From: CAYOOT01 sp964405665
GTDB taxonomy: Bacteria; Bdellovibrionota_C; UBA2361; SZUA-149; CAZDWZ01
DNA length: 25,845 nt
NCBI GenBank assembly: GCA_964405665.1
Contig: CAYOOT010000038.1
Span: forward strand, 1 to 25,845
Reading direction: 5' to 3'
A program made the position numbers and the translations under genes. This document shows, piece after piece, positions 22,901-25,845 of this stretch (its first letter is position 1; the number at the start of each line of letters is the position of its first letter). The notes beneath the pieces are model-generated. The model was not told where the DNA came from, did no database searches, and saw only the letters and a program-made list of their open reading frames with translations.

Positions 22901-25355
22901 CCATAATAAATTTACCGTGGTAACGGGAGTATCCGGTTCGGGAAAGTCTACTTTAGCTTTTGATATTATTTTTGCCGAAGGTCAAAGAAGATATATCGAT
23001 TGTTTATCTCCCTATGCTCGGCAATATTTAAAAGAATTAAGCAGGGCTGATGTCGATCGAGTAAATGCGATTCCTCCTACCGTTGCTATTTCCCAGAAAA
23101 CCACTCCTCCGATGGGAGTTTCTACAATTGCTACCGTTACGGAAATTTATCAATTTTTAAGATTACTTTATGCCAAAGTAGGTTCTCAACATTGTCCGGA
23201 ACATGATTTGCCGATTACAACTTATTCTTCCAGTGTTATTGCCGATGAACTGATTAATAAGTTCTCAGGACAGAGATTATTTGTTTTTGCTCCGGTAATT
23301 TCCGGAAGAAAAGGTATTTATCAAGATTTATTTGAAAGAGCTTACCGGGCAGAATTAACTGAAGCTAAAGTCGATGGAAAGATAATCAAAATTAATCCTG
23401 AACTGCGGCTGGAAAGACATAAACTGCATTGGATTTCTTTGCTGGTAGGCTCACTTACTGTTTCTGAGAAGAATCTTACGATTCTTCTGCAAGCAATTGA
23501 ACAAGCGTTACTGCTGGGAAATGGTGTGATTGAAGTTACTAAAGATAAATATGAGGAACCTTTAATATATAGTACCGATCGGGTATGTCCAAAGTGTAAA
23601 AGGGGTTACAGAGAGCTTGATCCTCAAGATTTTTCTTTTAGAAGTGCTCGCGGAGTATGTGAATGCTGTCAAGGTAGAGGGATAATTGAAAAAGGTAAAA
23701 AAAATATCGAAACAATAAAATGCCCGGAGTGTCATGGTGCTAGAGTCGCTCGGATTGCAAGGCATGTCTATATTAATGGAAAAAAAATTAATGAACTTAC
23801 TAGCCTTACGGCACCAAAGCTTTTAGAATATCTTGATGGTTTAGAATTTTCTGCATATCAGCTTCCAATCATCAAACCAATTTTAAAAGAATTACGATCT
23901 CATTTAAAAGTTATTTCCGAAGTAGGGCTTGATTATATTATATTAGACCGAGATGCTTCCAGTATCTCTGGTGGAGAAGCTCAACGCTTAAGATTAGCCA
24001 AAGCACTTGGCTCTCCCTTAACTGGAGTTTGCTATATTTTAGATGAACCAAGTATTGGTCTTCATCCGCAAGATCAAGATAAAATTATGCAGACTATCTT
24101 TTCCCTAAAAGATGCTGGTAACACTGTGATTGTTGTGGAGCATGATGAGGAAACAATTCGTTTAGCAGAACACATTGTCGATGTTGGACCTGTAGGAGGG
24201 GCCAATGGAGGGCATATTGTGGTGGAGGGAAGCCTCAAACAATTACTAAAATCAGAAACTTCTCTTACGGCCAAAGCGCTAAATGAGAGAAAAAAAATAT
24301 CTTTTAAAGAATGTGAATTAACCAAGACCAAAAATTGGTTAGAAATAAAAGGAGCGCATTGTAATAATTTAAAAAATATCAATGTAAAACTTCCTCTGAA
24401 TAAGTTTGTGGTTATTGCCGGTGTCTCTGGTGCAGGCAAAAGTTCCCTTTTACATGGCTGTATTGTTCCGGCTGTAGAATCAATACTTAAAAAAGGTAAA
24501 GAAGAAAATAAATGTTGGGAAAGTCTTAGCGGTGCAGAGAGTTTTGAGAGATTGGTGCAAATTGATCAAAGCCCTGTTGGAAAAACTGTAACTTCCACAC
24601 CCGCTTCATATTTGGGAATTTTTGATGACATTAGAAAACTTTATGCCAATCTTCCTGATGCTAAAGTCAGAGGGTATAATGCCAGTTATTTTTCTTACAA
24701 TTCCGGGAAAGGAAAATGCCCGGAATGTAGCGGTAAAGGTTTTATCCGTGTGCCCATGAGTTTTCTTCCCCAAGCAACTGTGCTTTGTGAATGCTGTAAA
24801 GGACTTCGTTATACAGATGAAGCCTTAGAGATTTTATATCAAGGGGTTTCTTTGGGTGAATTATTAAAAAAGACGATGTCAGAAGCGGCAGAGATTTTAA
24901 CTAACCATAAATTAGTTAAACGCACACTGGATTATATCAATGAACTAGGTTTAGGATATTTAACACTGGGGCAACCAACATTTACTTTATCCGGTGGTGA
25001 AGTGCAGAGATTGAAAATTGCCTATGAATTGGGATCTCGTGAAGCCAGAGATACTTTATATGTGCTTGATGAACCGACTATCGGCTTGCATATGACCGAT
25101 GTGGATAAATTAGTTGGAGTGCTTAATAAATTGGTTAATCTGGGCAATACTGTGGTCGTGATCGAACATAATCTGGATATCTTAAGAGCGGCAGATTACT
25201 TAATTGAAATTGGTCCCCAAGCTGGAGAAAGGGGAGGAAATCTTTTATATCAGGGAGAACCTATTGGTTTAAAAGATATTAAAGAGCTTACCCCGACAAA
25301 GAAATTTCTCTTTGCTAAAGAGTTGCCTAAGACTAAAGATCAAGCTATCAAATAG
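19950..25355 (+). CDS. uvrA: Double-length excinuclease subunit UvrA
   Basis: 1801 residues from ATG 19950 (1806 from an in-frame TTG at 19935; residue numbers here use the longer form), about twice the usual 940. It is two complete UvrA units end to end. Walker A motifs lie at about 41, 635, 998 and 1496, ABC signatures LSGGEYQR, LSGGESQR, ISGGEAQR and LSGGEVQR at about 484, 835, 1345 and 1685. Zinc-finger Cys pairs occur in both halves (CSSC/CPTC, CPNC/CEIC, CPKC/CECC, CPEC/CECC). UvrA dimers detect DNA damage and load UvrB in nucleotide excision repair; here one chain may supply a whole dimer. Fused UvrA is known in Chlamydiae and some other phyla. ATG 19950 overlaps the TGA of a possible 8-codon leader (19927-19953) in ATGA form. 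A nitroreductase gene follows after 5 nt. Confidence 0.95.
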   Translation: MNLKKANLLELFGVRENNLKNLDLTIKHNQLTVITGLSGSGKSTLAFDTIYAEGARRYIETFSPYTRQFLDRLKEPDISAITGVRPSLALEQINKITTSRSTVGTVTEINDYLKVLWANLSEIYCSKCDLPVKRDTPSSTLGAIKDILRDDQIEQLLICFKIKIKGLSTLGSLVTTLEAQGLTRYYCDKTKEAKYLNELLEEKKKKLSEILIVVDRIKQNSFDAEHLLSSINQAFTLGLGELHIIGLSADKKELILKTFREALICSSCGERLHAPKTYLFSFNSPLGACPTCQGFGRVLAVDPALCVPNPNLSIKQGAIACWKTPATAKELKKLIIFCKDKGIDINAPWETLTKEHRDLIFQGEKKYYGIKKWFKWLETKRHKMHVRVFMSHFRKESICPDCQGSRLREVAANYRILGKTLQDIWNTPLDNLHGFFSELRALQHSKALDVALEEIISRLTYLLEIGLGYLTLDRQTRTLSGGEYQRVNLTSLLGSRLVNTTLVLDEPTIGLHQQDTFRLINTLKKLKERGNTLIVVEHEKEVIKAADEIIDIGVYSGKNGGKIVYQGDYQGLLKSKESLTAKALLEDFNYQTPISSKKNNRFLKIKRARAHNLKAVDIEIPLGKFVVLSGVSGSGKSSLIEKCLVQPYARLKDGLNLKQLKFEFADVLDGIEGLEDLEEVVFINQSPIGKTPRSNSATYTKVWDQIRENLAATEEAQKLGLSKSAFSFNVDGGRCPNCQGAGAIKIEMQFLADVYVQCEICKGMRFQDKVLDVRYHGKNVIDFLAMTLDEVVEFYTTQGEDLNNRIIQGLMPLVTLGLGYLQLGHPLSLLSGGESQRLKIASELAETKSKNKLFIFDEPTTGLHPYNIEQLLSSLRELIKRGHSVLCVEHNLDVIKQADWIIDLGPGGGDSGGEVVASGEVENLIRNSKNYLLSQTVAVLTEGANQNNLPQENKIVSIAKDAPLEIEVIGAREHNLKNISVDIPHNKFTVVTGVSGSGKSTLAFDIIFAEGQRRYIDCLSPYARQYLKELSRADVDRVNAIPPTVAISQKTTPPMGVSTIATVTEIYQFLRLLYAKVGSQHCPEHDLPITTYSSSVIADELINKFSGQRLFVFAPVISGRKGIYQDLFERAYRAELTEAKVDGKIIKINPELRLERHKLHWISLLVGSLTVSEKNLTILLQAIEQALLLGNGVIEVTKDKYEEPLIYSTDRVCPKCKRGYRELDPQDFSFRSARGVCECCQGRGIIEKGKKNIETIKCPECHGARVARIARHVYINGKKINELTSLTAPKLLEYLDGLEFSAYQLPIIKPILKELRSHLKVISEVGLDYIILDRDASSISGGEAQRLRLAKALGSPLTGVCYILDEPSIGLHPQDQDKIMQTIFSLKDAGNTVIVVEHDEETIRLAEHIVDVGPVGGANGGHIVVEGSLKQLLKSETSLTAKALNERKKISFKECELTKTKNWLEIKGAHCNNLKNINVKLPLNKFVVIAGVSGAGKSSLLHGCIVPAVESILKKGKEENKCWESLSGAESFERLVQIDQSPVGKTVTSTPASYLGIFDDIRKLYANLPDAKVRGYNASYFSYNSGKGKCPECSGKGFIRVPMSFLPQATVLCECCKGLRYTDEALEILYQGVSLGELLKKTMSEAAEILTNHKLVKRTLDYINELGLGYLTLGQPTFTLSGGEVQRLKIAYELGSREARDTLYVLDEPTIGLHMTDVDKLVGVLNKLVNLGNTVVVIEHNLDILRAADYLIEIGPQAGERGGNLLYQGEPIGLKDIKELTPTKKFLFAKELPKTKDQAIK

Positions 25356-25360
25356 ATCTT

Positions 25361-25845
25361 ATGAAAGAAGAAAATAGTGTTTTTGAGGCGATTAAAAATC
25401 GCCACGCCACCAGAGAATTCTCCAGCAAAGAAATTCCGGATTCTCTTTTAATAAAATTACTGGAACTTGCCAATTGTTCCCCCAGCCCTTTTAACTTACA
25501 ACCCTGGTATTTTGTGTTGGTAAAAAATCCTGAAGTTAAAAAACTATTAAGAATTATTGCAATGAATCAAAAACATGTGGAAGAAGCTCCGGTGGTGGTG
25601 GTTTTTGTGGCCGATCCTGATTGTTGGAAAAATACTTACCCTGATATTATTCACGAATCATTGGAAGAAGATTTTATCAGTAAAGAACGGGCACAAAGAA
25701 ATGTTTCTTCAGTAAATAAACTTTTTCAAACAGCTCCCTTTGGTTTATTTGGTTTTTTAAAAAAAATAGTTGTGCCGATTCTTCGATTATTTAAGCCGCT
25801 TCCCAATGTTATTACTTCTTTCCAAGAAGCGGTGGTCTATGTGCG
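25361..25845 (+). CDS. Nitroreductase-family protein, 3' end beyond the window
   Basis: An open frame starting 5 nt after the uvrA stop and running to the window edge (161 complete codons). The N-terminus has the FMN-binding nitroreductase signature AIKNRHATREFSSKEIP (residues 10-26), with the Arg pair that contacts the FMN phosphate, then SPSPFNLQPWYFVLV (about 41-55), the SPSxxNxQPW motif. The family reduces nitroaromatics, quinones, enones or flavins with NAD(P)H as homodimers. A longer-than-usual, partly hydrophobic insert (FGLFGFLKKIVVPILRLF, about 127-144) occupies the region that caps the active site in other members. No Shine-Dalgarno site is seen, so translation may depend on uvrA by coupling. 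Confidence 0.85.
   Translation, partial: MKEENSVFEAIKNRHATREFSSKEIPDSLLIKLLELANCSPSPFNLQPWYFVLVKNPEVKKLLRIIAMNQKHVEEAPVVVVFVADPDCWKNTYPDIIHESLEEDFISKERAQRNVSSVNKLFQTAPFGLFGFLKKIVVPILRLFKPLPNVITSFQEAVVYV

Noticed and set aside
1..25845. CRISPR array
   Set aside because: All repeats found are isolated palindromes or single direct pairs; there is no regular repeat-spacer series and no cas gene.

Overview
The window looks like chromosomal DNA from an uncultured, AT-rich bacterium with a Gram-negative-type envelope. It uses the standard code, since TGA ends the glycosyltransferase, zinc-ribbon and nucleotidyltransferase genes. Evidence for the envelope type is an O-antigen ligase-like protein, two exported proteins with classical signal peptides, and surface-glycan glycosyltransferases. 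The lineage cannot be fixed from the sequence. A double-length UvrA is a trait I know from Chlamydiae and scattered other phyla, the DtxR-like regulator resembles deltaproteobacterial forms, and the Cys-rich zinc-ribbon protein belongs to a family I associate with Patescibacteria (CPR). Clear Shine-Dalgarno sites occur at only about half the genes, so start calls are less certain where none is seen.

Layout. Positions 1-1930 hold a cold-shock block: a structured leader, a CspA-type protein, a long imperfect hairpin, and a DEAD-box helicase with an unusual DETD motif II. Positions 2012-5044 hold two glycan genes, an exported GH99/WbsX-like protein and a tandem-domain GT2 glycosyltransferase. 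Positions 5064-8546 are a full-length cobalamin-dependent methionine synthase (metH). A Cys-rich zinc-ribbon gene follows (8818-10494). Positions 10735-14150 hold an O-antigen ligase, a nucleotidyltransferase-fold protein with a small overlapping partner, a possible 27-residue Cys-rich peptide, and glycerate kinase. On the minus strand are a periplasmic coiled-coil protein (14336-15406) and a row of MFS transporter, secreted HELTH metallopeptidase and AzgA-type purine permease (16052-19849). A DtxR/MntR-type regulator lies between them on the plus strand. The window closes with the 1.8-kilo-residue UvrA and the start of a nitroreductase cut by the window edge.

Between the genes are four large palindromic elements of three sequence families (near 1939, 8611, 10546 and 14199). 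They resemble REP/MITE-type intergenic repeats. Two are copies of the same 97-nt element and bracket the 10.7-14.2 kb gene block.

The most unusual observation is a 42-nt direct repeat (38/42 identical). One copy is the last 14 codons of metH. The other begins inside the stop codon of the zinc-ribbon gene. The 2-kb segment carrying that gene is therefore bracketed by an intact and a decayed copy of the metH 3' end, the pattern left by integration at a gene's 3' end or by a decayed duplication. Also worth a second look are inverted repeats touching the start codons of three genes, the overlapping Cys-rich mini-ORF with a strong ribosome binding site, and the palindrome over the -35 box of the metalloregulator gene. 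No gene-free stretch exceeds about 290 bases, and no rRNA, tRNA, CRISPR array, transposase or integrase was seen.
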